This document shows, in pieces, positions 1 to 8,898 of a stretch of DNA of 64,000 nt (positions are counted from its first letter, which is position 1; each line of letters opens with the position of its first letter). The position numbers and the translations under genes were made by a program. Under the pieces are notes generated by a model, which saw nothing but the letters and a program-made list of their open reading frames with translations, made no database searches and had not been told where the DNA came from. The DNA is from JAEKNW01 sp963677815 (lineage in GTDB: Bacteria > Cloacimonadota > Cloacimonadia > Cloacimonadales > JAFGVF01): NCBI GenBank assembly GCA_963677815.1, contig OY782499.1, positions 2,666,001 through 2,730,000 of the forward strand, written 5' to 3'.

Positions 1-30
1 ATATTATCAAAGTTCTATTGCATTATTGGG
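1..30. mobile_element. Right end of a CCCA-type MITE, cut by window start
   Basis: The first 30 bases match the right terminus of the 161-bp MITE at 46701-46861 with few differences, including the terminal TTGGG. They are followed by TTAAA (31-35), the flank seen at two other copies. The rest of the element lies outside the window. The remainder up to the gene at 168 shows nothing I can name. Confidence 0.6.
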
Positions 31-167
31 TTAAAAGTGAGGACTTATAAAAATACAGCCTTTACCTATTTGAATTGGTAGTGATGCCATAATCATTAGT
101 TCAGAAAAACATTGACAAATAAATATCGTAAGATAAGGTAAATTTATTAATAATTTGAGAGAGAATT

Positions 168-875
168 ATGCAAAGAAATTTTCTAATTATCATCATCTTC
201 TGCTTATGTTCATTCATCATTATTAGTTGTGAGTCAAGCTCAACAAAAGCCTCAGACAAAGGGTATATGTATGGTAAAGTTAAGAATGCAGAAAATGAAA
301 TTATTGAAGGTGCAAGGATTGTTTTTAATTACGGTTTGGAGGAAGTATCTCGACCTACATCAGAAGTGAGATTTGACTTAGCTAAAGTTAGTAATGTTAA
401 AATTTGGATAAGTAAATTTGCTCAAACTGATACTATAAGAGTTCTTTTAGATGGAGTAATGTCTGCAGGTTCTCATGCCATTGTATGGGATGGTAAAAAT
501 GATCTGGGGCAATATGTTTACAACTATGCTTATGATATCCACTTTGAAACTGACGATGTTAATAGAGTTTCTACTGTTATTTATTCTATAGATTATAGTG
601 ATGTAACAGGAAATATTGTTGAGGATTATGAAGCTTATTCAATAACAGATAGCTCAGGAGAATTTACTATACCTCTAGAAAATCTTTTAGTATTTGATGA
701 TTTAGATGATATTCAACAAATAGATGAGGCAGGAAATCAAACAGGAAACCTACTGCAGATTTCTCATTATATTAAAGTTTGGGCACTACATCCAGATTAT
801 GAAGCAACTTTTGTTGATTCAATTTATGTAAGAGAAGACAAGAATGTGAATGTAAATATCAATTTCGAAGATTAA
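168..875 (+). CDS. Lipoprotein with carboxypeptidase-regulatory-like and FlgD-Ig-like segments
   Basis: This is a 235-residue predicted lipoprotein. An N-terminal hydrophobic stretch ends in a lipobox-like IISC at about residues 18-21, so the mature protein should start at Cys21. Residues 33-50 (YMYGKVKNAENEIIEGARI) resemble a carboxypeptidase regulatory-like beta-sandwich. Residues 70-130 contain the pattern ...AGSHAIVWDGKNDLGQ... typical of FlgD-Ig-like domains, which in FCB bacteria often sit near C-terminal sorting regions. Here it is internal. The start ATG follows a GAGAGAGA Shine-Dalgarno. The gene stands alone and is followed by a strong terminator. Function is unknown; an envelope structural or adhesive role is only a guess. 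Confidence 0.7.
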   Translation: MQRNFLIIIIFCLCSFIIISCESSSTKASDKGYMYGKVKNAENEIIEGARIVFNYGLEEVSRPTSEVRFDLAKVSNVKIWISKFAQTDTIRVLLDGVMSAGSHAIVWDGKNDLGQYVYNYAYDIHFETDDVNRVSTVIYSIDYSDVTGNIVEDYEAYSITDSSGEFTIPLENLLVFDDLDDIQQIDEAGNQTGNLLQISHYIKVWALHPDYEATFVDSIYVREDKNVNVNINFED

Positions 876-979
876 AATTATAATAATTTTCAATTACATG
901 TTTAATATTTTTTGGAATGGTAGATTGCAACTAAAAATATTATGAAACTAAGATAAAGTAAATTTCATTCAGTTGTTTT

Positions 980-1011
980 GAAGGAAGTTTGAATAAACTT
1001 CCTTCTTTTTT
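980..1011 (+). terminator. Rho-independent terminator
   Basis: A perfect 11-bp stem, GAAGGAAGTTT / AAACTTCCTTC, with a GAAT loop is followed by six T. It lies about 105 bases after the lipoprotein stop codon and should end that transcript. Confidence 0.9.
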
Positions 1012-1329
1012 GGGCTTTCTCCAAATAGAATGGGTGATGAAAAATTTTATTATATCGATATTTACGTTAAGTATTATTGAATTAATGGAAATTATGACTT
1101 CACTTTTTCCATACAATTGTTATGGAAAAACCTGTGTCACAAATTTAGAAGGTTGAAATCTTGTATTTGTTTAATAATTAATACTTTATGGTTTTGGATA
1201 GAGTAGAGCACCCAAATGACTGCAATATTTCCTTAATCGAGGATGAACTCATAAAAGTGGAAAAAACTCCGTCACTTTTATTTTTTGACAGTGTTGGAGC
1301 TTATGTGTTTAATATATTTATTAAAAAGC

Positions 1330-1646
1330 GGTGTAGGTTCTCAAACCTTCCTGCAATACCATCATCAGTTTTCGCCCTACACTCGGAGGCTCAACATTAT
1401 TAGCTGCCGAATCGAGTTCACTTATGTTACGGACTGGTATTTCACTTCCTGTTACTCCCCACCCAACCTTACGATTACGCAGTTACTTTCAGTTACAGAA
1501 CTTTTGATGTAAGTTCTGAGTAGGACTTTCACCTACCTGATAGTTATCTATCACTATCGTACGAGTGGATGCATCCTTGCATCAACAAGATTCTGACACC
1601 AGGATGGTCTCAGTCCATAAGTATCCTTACTTCCACCTACTGACAC
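1330..1646 (-). mobile_element. Probable group II intron 5' (domain I) remnant
   Basis: Read on the minus strand from about 1646, this non-coding stretch begins GTGTCAG. It contains the sort of patches seen in domain I of bacterial group II introns, such as GGTGAAAGTCCTAC, a GTCCGTAACATAAGTGAAC run and several short hairpins. No reverse transcriptase or domain V follows it; sequence past about 1330 is plain AT-rich DNA. I therefore read it as a 5' fragment. The family resemblance is by eye. It could instead be another structured RNA. The rest of 876-1767 apart from the terminator holds no gene that I support. Confidence 0.45.
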
Positions 1647-1767
1647 CATTTGGTTTTAATCTTCTCTAAAAAGCACTACTTTATCCTTTTGAGTAAAAAA
1701 CATCAGTAAATACTTGTCACAATTCGATAAATGATTATAATTTTATAAAAAAAATAGGATGCGAATT

Positions 1768-3147
1768 ATGATAAAAAAAATACTATTCTCGTTAACAATC
1801 TTAGCTATGCTCCTAAGTCTACAATCTCAAGAATGGAATCTAGATTTTTCAACTGCTCTAGAAAAAGCTAAAAGTGAGGACAAAAATCTATTGCTAGTTT
1901 TTCAGGGTTCTGATTGGTGCATACCTTGTATGAAATTAGAAAAGAATGTTTGGAGTTCTGCTGAGTTTATTGATTTTGCCAGTAAAAATTTAATTTTAGT
2001 TAAAGCTGATTTTCCTAAGAGGAAAAATAATAAGCTTTCCAAAGAACAAGAAGAAAAAAATGAACTTCTTTTTGAGAAATACAATGCTCCTGGTAGTTTT
2101 CCATATGTTGTAATTTTTGACCAGAGAGGAGAAATTATAGCTACAACAGGTTATAAAGATATTAGTGCTAAAGAATATGTTGTGCATCTTCAATCATTAT
2201 TACCTCAATCAACAAATAAAAAAAATAATTATAGCCGTAAATTATCTTTGATGGGTAGCTCATTTAGTATTACAGTTGTTGCTGAAAGTCAGTTAAAAGC
2301 TGATACATATATTGATCTTGCCGTAAATGAAATTTCTCGCATAGAAAATCTAATATCATCTTGGAAAGAAAGCTCTGAAACAACAGAAATTAATAAAGCT
2401 GCTGGAATAAAGGCAATAAAAGTAGATAATGAACTTCTTATGCTAATAAAACGTTCTCTTATGATATCTAAATTAACTAGTGGAGCCTTTGATATAAGTT
2501 ATGCTTCCATGGATAAAATTTGGAAATATGATGGTTCAATGACTCAGCTTCCATCAAAAGATGAAATTGCAGAGTCAATTGCCAAAGTAGGCTACAACAA
2601 TATCATAATTGACGAAGAAAAATCAACAGTCTTTTTAAAACTTAAAGGGATGAAAATAGGTTTTGGAGGAATAGGTAAGGGTTATGCAGCAGATCAGGCA
2701 AAGAAGTTACTCATAGCTCAAGGTGTTTCCGGAGGTATTATTAATGCTTCTGGTGATATGAATACTTGGGGAAAGCAAGCTAACGGAGAAGATTGGCTAG
2801 TAGCTATTACTAATCCTCTTAATAAAGAACATGCTTTTGGCTTGTTTCCCATTTCTAACAGAGCTGTTGTGACTTCTGGAGATTATGAGAAATTTGTTGA
2901 ATTTGCAGGGAAAAAATACTCTCATATTATTGATCCAAGAACTGGTTATCCTGCTAGCGGGATAATTAGTACAACAGTATTTGCTGATTCTGCTGAGATG
3001 GCTGATGCTTTAGCTACCTCAATGATAGTTTTGGGGCAAGAAGTTGGTCTTAACCTAATAAATCAGCTACCTAATACTGAGTGTATCTTAGTTGATAATG
3101 AAGGAAATGTCTTTAAATCACATAATATAAGGATAAACGAAAAATGA
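1768..3147 (+). CDS. Thioredoxin-like / ApbE fusion (FAD:protein FMN transferase)
   Basis: This is an exported two-domain protein of about 459 residues. An N-terminal signal peptide is followed by a thioredoxin-like domain with the redox pair CIPC (WCIPCMK). From about residue 150 there is an ApbE domain, which moves FMN from FAD onto a Ser/Thr of an extracytoplasmic target in a Mg2+-dependent reaction. Visible ApbE motifs are GGIGKGYAAD, INASGDMNTWG, HIIDPRTGYP and ADALATSMIVLG. The start is set at 1768 because AGGA at 1756-1759 lies eight bases upstream; an in-frame ATG at 1759 has no usable ribosome site. The next gene overlaps by 4 bp (ATGA), so the two are translationally coupled. The thioredoxin part may keep a cysteine-containing partner reduced; this is inference. 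Confidence 0.9.
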   Translation: MIKKILFSLTILAMLLSLQSQEWNLDFSTALEKAKSEDKNLLLVFQGSDWCIPCMKLEKNVWSSAEFIDFASKNLILVKADFPKRKNNKLSKEQEEKNELLFEKYNAPGSFPYVVIFDQRGEIIATTGYKDISAKEYVVHLQSLLPQSTNKKNNYSRKLSLMGSSFSITVVAESQLKADTYIDLAVNEISRIENLISSWKESSETTEINKAAGIKAIKVDNELLMLIKRSLMISKLTSGAFDISYASMDKIWKYDGSMTQLPSKDEIAESIAKVGYNNIIIDEEKSTVFLKLKGMKIGFGGIGKGYAADQAKKLLIAQGVSGGIINASGDMNTWGKQANGEDWLVAITNPLNKEHAFGLFPISNRAVVTSGDYEKFVEFAGKKYSHIIDPRTGYPASGIISTTVFADSAEMADALATSMIVLGQEVGLNLINQLPNTECILVDNEGNVFKSHNIRINEK

Positions 3148-3368
3148 AAGTACACCTAATTGTGAAAATCCTCTTACTAATAGCAGTATTAAACATATTA
3201 GTAGCATGTACAGCAGTGAAGAATTATCAGAAGGTTAATCTAAATGATCCAGATATGGAACTATCGGAAAGATTTATTAAAAAGTTTGAAACTAGTGCAC
3301 AAGTGTATAGGGAAGGAGCATCTGGAGCCAATGGCGGAAAATCAGGAGGTGGATGTGGCTGTAATTAA
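3144..3368 (+). CDS. DUF4266 small lipoprotein
   Basis: This is a 74-residue lipoprotein whose hydrophobic N-terminus ends in the lipobox LVAC. The mature part has the family signature LNDPDMELSERF followed by a Gly-rich tail with GGKSGGGCGCN, giving two cysteines near the C-terminus. DUF4266 proteins are known beside ApbE and DUF3570 genes. The function is not established. It starts inside the stop of the thioredoxin-ApbE gene (4-bp overlap) and runs 14 bp into the DUF3570 gene, so the three form one tightly coupled unit. The terminal CGC pair is a plausible metal or redox site, possibly served by the upstream thioredoxin domain (inference). Confidence 0.85.
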   Translation: MKVHLIVKILLLIAVLNILVACTAVKNYQKVNLNDPDMELSERFIKKFETSAQVYREGASGANGGKSGGGCGCN

Positions 3369-4839
3369 TAAAACACTAATGATAATACTTCTAGTTATGA
3401 GCAGTTCTATGATTTTAGCCCAAGAAACACTAGTTTCTCAAACAAATTTAGAATATAAAAAAAGAGTATTAGAAAAGACAGAGATTGATCTTCTATCAAG
3501 TTTCTACTCTCAGGATGGAGACAATGCTGCTGTCACAGGCGGTATCGGTACAGAGCAACTGAGTGATTTTGCCCAAAATATTAAAATTATGATTCCCTTG
3601 AACGACGATGATGTCTTGAGTATTGACGCTACTATCTCTGCTTATACATCTGCCTCATCAAGTAATCTCAATCCTTTCTCTGGTGCATCAACTTATGATG
3701 ATGACGATGACGATGACGACGATGATGATGATGATAAGACATCTTACAATGGTACTATTGGTAGTCCTTGGGTAGAATCTTCAGGAGCTTCTAAGCAAGA
3801 TGTTTGGTCTAGTTTGAATGTTGCTTATTCCCACACAACAAATGACAGGAATAATATATGGAGCTTTAATCTTAATTTTGCTAACGAGTATGATTACTCT
3901 TCACTGGGTTTTGGCTCTAGTTTTGCCAGACTCTTTAATGAACAGAATACAGAGCTAAATTTTAAAGCAAATGTTTTTCTAGATAAATGGAGACCCAAAT
4001 ATCCAACTGAGATATCTGAATATGTAAAAAATGAAGGAGATTTTTCTTCTGGTTTCTTTGCTGGAATTGATATCTTAGATCAGAGTGGGGAAGTAACAAG
4101 TACTGAAGACAACTGGAGTCCAGTTTCTAACATTTTAATTAAAGATAAAGGCAGAAATTCATATTCTTTATCTTTAAATTTCTCTCAGATTTTAACTACT
4201 AATGCTCAAGTATCTATCTTCGCAGATCTTATAATGCAGAGTGGTTGGTTAGCAAACCCTATGCAAAGAGTCTATTTCTCTGATCGTGATAATTATTATA
4301 TAGGAAATCCTGAAGCAATTCCAATTTATACTACTGATTCTAATAAGGAAGTTTTTCATTTGGCTGATGATATAGAACGATTACCTAAGAAGAGAATTAA
4401 GACCCCCTTGGGAATACGTTTCAATTATTATCTAAATGAGTTTTTTGTTCTTCGTAATTATTATCGTTACTATCGCGATGATTGGGGAATGGATTCTCAT
4501 ACAGCTGAACTTGAAATTCCGATAAAGATAAGTCAGACTCTCACTCTTTATCCATCTTATAGATTTTATAAGCAAACAAAAATCGATTACTTCAATGCTT
4601 ATGAAGAAAATCTTTCAACAAGTGAATTCTATACTTCTGATGATGATTTATCTGATTTCAATTCATCTCAGTTTGGTTTTGGTATACAGTACACTGACCT
4701 TTTCTCAGAGAACAAATTATGGAATTTAGGACTGAAAAATATCAATTTATCATATAGTTATGGGAAAAGAAATACAGGACTTTACTACCATATAATCTCT
4801 TTAGGTACAAAATTCAACCTGAACAATAGAATAAAATAA
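3355..4839 (+). CDS. DUF3570 outer-membrane beta-barrel-like protein
   Basis: This is an exported protein of about 494 residues. After the signal peptide (ILLVMSSSMILAQ) most of the chain alternates polar and aromatic residues, as in outer-membrane barrels, and ends in a strand-like FNLNNRIK. I chose GTG 3355 because AGGAGG (3344-3349) precedes it by five bases; an ATG at 3331 lacks a comparable site. Two SGAS motifs occur, at 3679-3693 (SGAST) and 3781-3795 (SGASK). Each resembles the ApbE flavinylation consensus (S)GA(S/T). Between them lies a run of 13 aspartates (3697-3735). As the third gene of the ApbE operon it is the best in-window candidate for the flavinylated product, but that is inference. 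Confidence 0.82.
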   Translation: MAVINKTLMIILLVMSSSMILAQETLVSQTNLEYKKRVLEKTEIDLLSSFYSQDGDNAAVTGGIGTEQLSDFAQNIKIMIPLNDDDVLSIDATISAYTSASSSNLNPFSGASTYDDDDDDDDDDDDDKTSYNGTIGSPWVESSGASKQDVWSSLNVAYSHTTNDRNNIWSFNLNFANEYDYSSLGFGSSFARLFNEQNTELNFKANVFLDKWRPKYPTEISEYVKNEGDFSSGFFAGIDILDQSGEVTSTEDNWSPVSNILIKDKGRNSYSLSLNFSQILTTNAQVSIFADLIMQSGWLANPMQRVYFSDRDNYYIGNPEAIPIYTTDSNKEVFHLADDIERLPKKRIKTPLGIRFNYYLNEFFVLRNYYRYYRDDWGMDSHTAELEIPIKISQTLTLYPSYRFYKQTKIDYFNAYEENLSTSEFYTSDDDLSDFNSSQFGFGIQYTDLFSENKLWNLGLKNINLSYSYGKRNTGLYYHIISLGTKFNLNNRIK

Positions 4840-4899
4840 AGATTAGTATTTTAATGAGAAAGATTGTTTCTAACTTCTGTAGGGTAAATTGGAGGAAAG

Positions 4900-6813
4900 A
4901 TGGACTATCAAAAGGCTTTTGATGAGTTAAATGAATATTTAAAAACTAAAGACAGAAAAAGATATTTACAAAGATATCAAGAGTTAATGAAGTCTATAGT
5001 TCCTAATAGCGAAGAATATGTTGAAATGATAATGATTCAATTTACTTATTCTTTGATTTTCGAATCAGACTATAATCAGATTCTTACTGAAATAGATAAT
5101 ATTGAATCAATTGTTTTTACCTTTGGTTCCAAAGTACAGAAGATTCGTTTCTCTATTAATAAAGGTATAACTTTTGGAAGAATAAATCGCTATGAGTCAG
5201 CTGTGAAAGTCTATAATGAGGTTTTAAGATTGTGTGATAATGTGGATTATAGACCTTATAAGATTAGTGTTTTGATTAATTTAGGTGTTGTGTTTACTAA
5301 GAAATATGAATATTTTAAGGCCCTAAGATATTTTCTTGATGCATATAAACTTAATCAAGAGAGTTCAATTCCTATTAAACATACTTCCATTTTAACAAAC
5401 TTAGGTGTTCTTTATTTGAATATTCAAGATTACCAGAAGTCTGTTTATTACTTTGAACTTTGCCTCAAGACTTTACCCAAATCAAAACAATATTCTCTTG
5501 CATCAGTTTATAATAATTTGCTCTACGCATACTCTAAAGTAGGAAAATTTGACCATGTCAAAGAAATAATTACTAAAGTTGAAAAGGACCTATCTACTTA
5601 CAATCAAGTTAATTTGCACTATTATAACAAAGCTTTAGCAGAATATTATGTTGATTCAGGGCAAATTGATTTAGCAATTGATAAGTATAAGCAACTCATA
5701 AATGACTTCCATAATCAGCACAGTAGTATTCTGGCGGATTATCGAATATCTTTAGCAGATCTATACCTGCAAAAGAAAGAGTTAAAGGATTGCAAATCTT
5801 TGATTGATGATGTTGAAGAAATGGGAGACTTTTCTCAAATAAGTAGCGAGAAAATTCAGTTTTTAAGATTAAAATCCAATTATTATAATGAGATTGCTGA
5901 TTATAAGTCTGCTTATTTATTGGTAAATCAGATTACTGAAATTGGTAATGAGAATTTAATAAATGTCCAAAGAGAGTTAGTAAATGAGTTGACTCAGCCA
6001 ATGCAAATAGATGTAAAAAATATCAGTAATGTTGCTTATAATGAGAAGATTAGTGAGTTAGAGACATTAAATAATGATTTAAAAACCAAAGAGAAATTAC
6101 TTATAGATTCTTTAAATGAACTGGAGAGAGAGTCTCAATTACGCGAGAGATTAATTTCAATTATTTCTCATGATATTCGCTCTCCCATTGGTAATATCAT
6201 TCAGCTATTAGAAATGCTAGATGATTTTGAAGATGAACAAGAGAAAGAAGGAACTATCAATGAAATTATTGAGGCAATGAAACAAACTCTTGGATTGACT
6301 AATGAATTAGTCTCATGGGCTAAAGATATAATAGCAAAAAAAGATGCAACTTCAAACCCTATAAATATTTGTGAGCTTATTGATAATTGTGAGTTATTTT
6401 TAAAGCAACAACTCTCTAAAAAACACTTATCTATCAATAATATGATTGATCCAGAAATTGAACTTTATGCTCATAAAGCTACTATTGAGACAATCTTTAG
6501 AAATATTATATCAAATGCTATCAAGTATTCAAATGAATATTCTCACATAGATATAGCTTCAGAGATTAGTGATGAGGAAGTTGTATTTACTATAAAGGAT
6601 TATGGTAGAGGAATGAGTCAAGATGAAGTTGCCAATATTTTTAATTCTGTCAAGATTTCTACTCTTGGTACCAACGCAGAAGATGGTATTGGTATTGGTT
6701 TATTACTAGCGCAAGAACTTGTCCATAAAAGTAATGGAAGGATTGAGTGTGAATCAATCTTAGGACATGGGACAAGCTTCAAGATTTTCTTTGGTAGCAA
6801 TTCATTAATATAA
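4900..6813 (+). CDS. Soluble TPR-containing sensor histidine kinase
   Basis: This 637-residue protein has no signal peptide or membrane segment, so it is predicted cytoplasmic. Residues 1 to about 370 are helical TPR-type repeats (for example LINLGVVFTKKYEYFKALRY). A coiled coil at about 390-420 leads into a HisKA domain with the phospho-acceptor His in ISHDIRSPIGN. The HATPase_c domain shows an N-box (NAIKYSN), a G1-like box (DYGRGMS) and a G2 box (GIGIGLLLAQ). Only one kinase module is present, with no receiver. No response regulator is adjacent, so it is an orphan kinase here. The start follows GGAGGA. TPR arrays usually bind peptides or partner proteins, so the signal is probably intracellular. 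Confidence 0.88.
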   Translation: MDYQKAFDELNEYLKTKDRKRYLQRYQELMKSIVPNSEEYVEMIMIQFTYSLIFESDYNQILTEIDNIESIVFTFGSKVQKIRFSINKGITFGRINRYESAVKVYNEVLRLCDNVDYRPYKISVLINLGVVFTKKYEYFKALRYFLDAYKLNQESSIPIKHTSILTNLGVLYLNIQDYQKSVYYFELCLKTLPKSKQYSLASVYNNLLYAYSKVGKFDHVKEIITKVEKDLSTYNQVNLHYYNKALAEYYVDSGQIDLAIDKYKQLINDFHNQHSSILADYRISLADLYLQKKELKDCKSLIDDVEEMGDFSQISSEKIQFLRLKSNYYNEIADYKSAYLLVNQITEIGNENLINVQRELVNELTQPMQIDVKNISNVAYNEKISELETLNNDLKTKEKLLIDSLNELERESQLRERLISIISHDIRSPIGNIIQLLEMLDDFEDEQEKEGTINEIIEAMKQTLGLTNELVSWAKDIIAKKDATSNPINICELIDNCELFLKQQLSKKHLSINNMIDPEIELYAHKATIETIFRNIISNAIKYSNEYSHIDIASEISDEEVVFTIKDYGRGMSQDEVANIFNSVKISTLGTNAEDGIGIGLLLAQELVHKSNGRIECESILGHGTSFKIFFGSNSLI

Positions 6814-6879
6814 AAATGAAGCAAGATATTGTTAATGAAGTTAAAGTAGAGTAGAGGCAGGTTACCCTGCCCCCCTCTT

Positions 6880-6914
6880 CAAACCGTGCATGCGGTTTTC
6901 CCGCACACGGCTTA
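6880..6914 (-). ncRNA. Group II intron domain V
   Basis: The minus strand reads AGCCGTGTGCGGG-AAAA-CCGCATGCACGGTTTG, a two-part 34-nt hairpin with the AGC catalytic triad and a GNRA-like cap, as expected for domain V. It is followed by the probable domain VI hairpin at about 6850-6870. Retaining a well-paired domain V suggests that the 3' half decayed late. Confidence 0.75.
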
Positions 6915-6992
6915 CCGACAAAGTTCATTCTAAGCATTCACAAGTTTGTCAAGAGGACCTGTATGCTAAGTTATATAAACCAAAATGTATAA

Positions 6993-7588
6993 TTAACTTA
7001 TCATGGCATTTTGACGATAAAGCTTACAGCTCCTTTGACTCTTGCGCTTATAATACCTCTTTAGACTAAAAAAGAGATATGAATTAACACTATCCTTAGC
7101 CTTTGCAGGGTAGCTTACTTTAGGTATTGTAAAATAGTTAGTCCAACCTCTTAGTATTGGATTGAGCTTCTTTACTATCGTATAGTTTGATGAGTGTCCA
7201 TTATTCATAAGACATTTCTTAATATTTGCCTTAAACTTTTTGACACTCTTTTTACTTGGAATCACATTCCAGTAATAACCATAGGAGTTGTACAATGATT
7301 TATCAAACCTAAAAGTAAAACCTAAAAAGTCAAAAGATAGTTTTGTTGCATTCAAGTGTTTCGTTTTTTCCAGATTAACAGTTAACTCCATTCTTTCCAG
7401 TATTCTGTGCAAATACGCTAAGCACTCTTGAGGTATTTGCTTTCCCATCAGGATAAAGTCATCAGCATAACGTACTATTTTTATGCCTCTTTTAGCGAAA
7501 AAATCCATCTTCTCTATTGACAGCTTTATCAACTAGATTTAAGTATATATTTGCCAGTAAAGGGGAAATAACGCCTCCTTGAGGTGTT
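6993..7588 (-). pseudogene. ltrA: Group II intron reverse transcriptase/maturase, C-terminal half, frameshifted
   Basis: Two frames together encode the C-terminal half of an intron-encoded protein. The upstream frame (7588 to about 7500) gives TPQGGVISPLLANIYLNL, the RT fingers/palm block. The lower frame gives VRYADDFILMGK with the catalytic YADD, then a thumb/domain X region (FLGFTF, RGWTNYF). A run of six A at 7498-7503 (T on the coding strand) is the likely break: removing one base joins the frames as GFFAKRGIKIVRYADDF. The N-terminus is absent. The product cannot be functional. Confidence 0.8.
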
Positions 7589-8854
7589 CACTGTAACAAT
7601 AGACGAAAAACTTCTACTTGTAATAGACGTTGCTAAAGGTCCACAATCTCCCTACTTCTACAATAAAACATCCAAAGAGCGAAATGCCTATGTGCGTTTA
7701 GGTACTTCTAATAGGATTGCTGATAATGCTATTATTCAAGAGTTAATCAGACAAAGTAGAAATATCAGTTTTGATGAAGAAACTGAATACGACTATGAAT
7801 TAAATGACTTAGACTTAGCACCAATAAATAGTAGATTTAGCAAGCTTGGTTTAGAATTAAATGAATCAAGTCTAATCAATCTAGGTTTAGCAACAAAAGT
7901 AAATGACAAGCTACACCCTAGTAAAGGTCTATTACTCTTACTCGGTACCTATGAACATTGTTCTATCAAGTGTGCTAGGTTCAAAGTGATGATATGAGAA
8001 CTTTCATAGACAAGAAAGAATATTCTTCAGATATATTCACTCAACTTGAACAAGCTGAAACTTTCTGTTATAACCATATCAATGTTGGTGCTGAGATAAA
8101 CGGACTTCAACGAGTTGATATCCCTGAAATTCCTTTAGATGCTATTAGAGAAGCTCTGCTTAACGCCCTGGTACATAGGGATTATACTAATTCAGGTAGA
8201 GATATAAAAGTCAGTATCTTTGATTCTTATATCAGAATATTATCTCCTGGAGCTCTTCCTCCAAACATTAGATATGAAGATATATTTGATGGTAGAAGTG
8301 AAATAAGAAACAAGGTTTTAGCTAAAGTTATGAATAAACTAGACTTCATTGAAAAATGGGGTACTGGAATAAATAGAATTATCAAAGCCTGTGAATCCAT
8401 GGAACTAAGACAACCTGATATAATTGAAAAGAACGACTTCTTTGAAGTGAAATTGTATCGTTCAGCTAAAGAAAATAATAATACTGCTGTGAATGAAAAC
8501 AAGCATGACCGGACAATAACGGACGATAAGAGGACAATTACCGGACATGACACCGGACATGATACCGGACATGATACCGGACATGATACCGGACATGATA
8601 TAGATGAACTAATTAATAAAATCAATAAGTCAATTATTAAGTTGATTAGTAAAGTGAATGGAGAAATGTCTAGAGATCAACTCCAAAATGAAGTCAATAT
8701 GAAGCACAGAGAAACCTTTTATAAAAACTATTTAACTCCAGCACTGGAACAAGGTTTTATAGAAAGAACACTACCTAATAAACCTACTAGCAAAAATCAA
8801 CGCTATAGACTTAGTCCTTTAGGTATAAAAATTAGAAATATGATTAATAAATAA
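7589..8854 (+). pseudogene. RecG-like / AlbA_2 putative transcriptional regulator, truncated and frameshifted
   Basis: This is a remnant of the AlbA_2 / divergent AAA_4 family, annotated as RecG-like helicase-related regulators. The first part (to 7997) matches the end of the AlbA_2 domain (GPQSPYFYNKTSKERNAYVRLG) and the linker. The second (from 7994) has the ATP-binding-like core (ALREALLNALVHRDYTNSGR, WGTGINRI) and a C-terminal winged-helix-like tail. The two frames join if one base is restored near 7987, turning KCARFKVMI-stop into KCARFKGDDMRTF. The residual ATGA overlap could permit coupled translation, but frameshift is simpler. The 5' end is cut by the group II intron fragment. A (TGHD) repeat lies in the linker. 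Confidence 0.75.
8540..8599 (+). repeat. 12-bp coding minisatellite, five units
   Basis: The unit ACCGGACATGAT is repeated five times head to tail; the first unit ends in C instead of T. Translated, it gives (TGHD)x4 plus a partial unit in the acidic, His-rich linker of the RecG-like gene. The unit is a multiple of three, so copy-number change keeps frame. Related ACGG-rich spacing occurs in the homologous fragment at 10398-10432. Confidence 0.9.
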
Positions 8855-8898
8855 TATATACTAAAAAGAGTGGAATAACATTTTTATAGCTTATCATA

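Larger units (their letters stand above)
6838..7588 (-). mobile_element. 5'-truncated group II intron (RT end, domains V and VI)
   Basis: On the minus strand this runs from the TPQGG motif of a reverse transcriptase (at about 7588) through YADD and the maturase domain to domain V and a short GCAGG/CCTGC hairpin that fits domain VI. The upstream RNA domains and the first half of the RT are missing. The homology begins abruptly at about 7588, where the plus-strand RecG-like gene also begins in mid-domain. The element is therefore a truncated insertion, not an active intron. Confidence 0.8.

Noticed and set aside
1188..1512. Two overlapping short open frames on the plus strand
   Set aside because: They run antisense through the group II intron-like fragment, have no ribosome sites and no protein-like composition.
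8227..8625. Minus-strand frame rich in repeated SCPV
   Set aside because: It is the antisense of the TGHD minisatellite and RecG-like gene; the regular composition comes from the repeat.
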